A stretch of 64,000 nucleotides of DNA, taken from assembly GCA_031282405.1 (NCBI GenBank), contig JAITDU010000023.1, positions 16,227 to 80,226 on the forward strand, read 5' to 3'. This document shows positions 63,271 to 64,000 of the stretch, piece by piece. This DNA comes from Coriobacteriales bacterium (lineage in GTDB: Bacteria > Actinomycetota > Coriobacteriia > Coriobacteriales > UBA8131). The notes under the pieces are model-generated. The model ran no database searches and was not told the origin of the DNA. It saw nothing but the letters and a program-made list of their open reading frames with translations. A program made the translations under genes and the position numbers. How positions within the stretch are numbered: position 1 is the first letter of the stretch; each line of letters starts with the position of its first letter.

Positions 63271-63591
63271 ATGCACACGAACTTCGTCAAAGCACTATCA
63301 TCGCTCGGCGGACTGACGATTGTCTCAGTTGTTCTCGGTGTGACAATCAGCAAAGACGCGAGCTTGCGCGCGGAGATAAGCCGACAACTCAACAGTTTTT
63401 TGGGTACGACCAGAGCGCTGTTGGGCATCTACCAAAGCCTGTTTGTCCGCAAAAAACAAGCGAGTGAGACAGGTAGCGCCAAGTACGCTGTAGTCGCAAA
63501 TGCTGGTCAAGCCGGTCAACCTGTTCTTGAAAACATGGTCCAAGATGCAGCGAACCAGCAATGGGACAAAGTCCAATCTGAACTTACCTAG
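63271..63591 (+). CDS. Small membrane-anchored hypothetical protein
   Basis: A 106-residue protein with one N-terminal hydrophobic segment, LSSLGGLTIVSVVLGVTI, then a helical basic region (RAEISRQLNSFLGTTRALL) and a soluble tail. No known domain. ATG at 63271 has GAGG upstream, 21 bases after parB, so it is the likely last gene of the parAB operon. A role tied to segregation is only suggested by position. Confidence 0.55.
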   Translation: MHTNFVKALSSLGGLTIVSVVLGVTISKDASLRAEISRQLNSFLGTTRALLGIYQSLFVRKKQASETGSAKYAVVANAGQAGQPVLENMVQDAANQQWDKVQSELT

Positions 63592-63705
63592 GGGAGTATC
63601 GGTTTGTCTCGCCCCCTGGGGTACAAAATATGCCCCACTGTGCTACACTACCCCCCAAGAAGTGCAGGGCCCTTTTGGTTGGGCGACGCTTCTAGTTAAT
63701 TGATT

Positions 63706-63738
63706 AGGCTATCGCTTTTGCGATGGCCTTTTCGTTTT
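63706..63738. terminator. Rho-independent terminator between convergent small genes
   Basis: AGGCTATCGC (63706-63715) pairs with GCGATGGCCT (63720-63729) around a TTTT loop, followed by TTTCGTTTT on the plus strand. The leftward small gene has its stop codon inside the stem. Confidence 0.75.
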
Positions 63739-63900
63739 ACTAGACTTTCGGCTCGGCTTTGACTTTCGTCTTAGCTTTGATAAAGCCTCTCGTCGCTGCT
63801 TTCGCAACGAAGCAACTCTGATTGCTGTTTCAATTATTGAGACAACAATACGGACTATAGTATCTATTAAGATAACTATAACCAAATAGGGTTCGTCCAT
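63709..63900 (-). CDS. Small basic single-pass membrane protein
   Basis: A 63-residue protein: a hydrophobic N-terminal half (YLVIVILIDTIVRIVVSII) then a very basic tail (KLRRKSKPSRKSSKTKRPSQ). ATG at 63900 has a full AAGGAGG site 8 bases upstream, the main reason for calling it. No known family. It converges with the gene after parB. Confidence 0.6.
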   Translation of the reverse strand: MDEPYLVIVILIDTIVRIVVSIIETAIRVASLRKQRREALSKLRRKSKPSRKSSKTKRPSQKR

Positions 63901-64000
63901 AAGGCATCCTCCTTATCTCCTCTCTATAGAGGAATCAAGAAGCGTGCCCAGAACCCTGCACGTATAGTATTGTCTCAAGGAAAACTTTCAGATTTCTTAA

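Overview
The window looks like a chromosome segment of an anaerobic actinobacterium of the class Coriobacteriia, probably order Eggerthellales. This is an inference from three things: the replication-origin gene order (ATP-binding protein, dnaA, dnaN, recF, dciA, gyrB, gyrA, glmS on one side; rpmH, rnpA, yidC, jag, rsmG, parA, parB on the other), the molybdopterin and flavoprotein oxidoreductases paired with MFS carriers, and the absence of genes for aerobic metabolism. GC content is moderate. No rRNA or tRNA gene and no CRISPR array was found.

Layout. 1-2.8 kb: the end of a methyltransferase gene, a DNA-deoxyinosine glycosylase, and an ArsR regulator overlapping an aldo/keto reductase. 3-9 kb is accessory and decaying: a broken C45-family hydrolase, a remnant of a REP-associated (Y1) transposase between perfect 29-bp inverted repeats, a prepilin-like glycine-rich surface protein, a Bro-N protein, and relics of a relaxase and a serine recombinase. 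9-14 kb: a VOC protein, a membrane-linked XRE regulator, an alcohol dehydrogenase and a fumarate-reductase-type flavoprotein. 14.0-14.97 kb has no recognisable gene but contains about 265 nt of nested complementary segments that may be a structured RNA. 15-22.3 kb: a tightly overlapped six-gene operon with an ECF transporter (S, T and a double ATPase), an AraC regulator and a pair of ABC half-transporters. 22.3-23.7 kb: a patchwork of gene fragments. 23.9-30.6 kb: TetR, MFS, Fe-S subunit, molybdopterin large subunit, a zinc-ribbon protein and a second MFS.

30.9-32.3 kb is a small genomic island at the 3' end of guaA, bounded by 12-bp direct repeats, carrying a Bro-N/Fic fusion gene between two tiny ORFs. 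32.3-46.6 kb is core genome: guaA; rplM-rpsI; a DUF2510 membrane protein; and the leftward series gyrB-gyrA-glmS-acpS-nnrD-alr. 46.9-50.4 kb holds a large beta-helix surface protein whose signal peptide is separated from its body by a run of ten Gs, an arrangement typical of slipped-strand phase variation; as sequenced it is out of frame. 50.9-56.8 kb is dciA-recF-dnaN-dnaA plus an ATPase/winged-helix gene. 56.8-57.8 kb is the AT-rich origin region with DnaA boxes. From 57.8 kb rightward: rpmH, a fused rnpA-yidD gene, yidC, jag, rsmG, two palindromic parS-like sites, parA and parB, and two small membrane-protein genes.

Recurring themes are low-complexity insertions or tails in otherwise conserved enzymes (GuaA, NnrD, AcpS, RecF, DnaA, Alr), two Bro-N proteins each inside mobile-element remains, and much pseudogene debris next to intact core genes.
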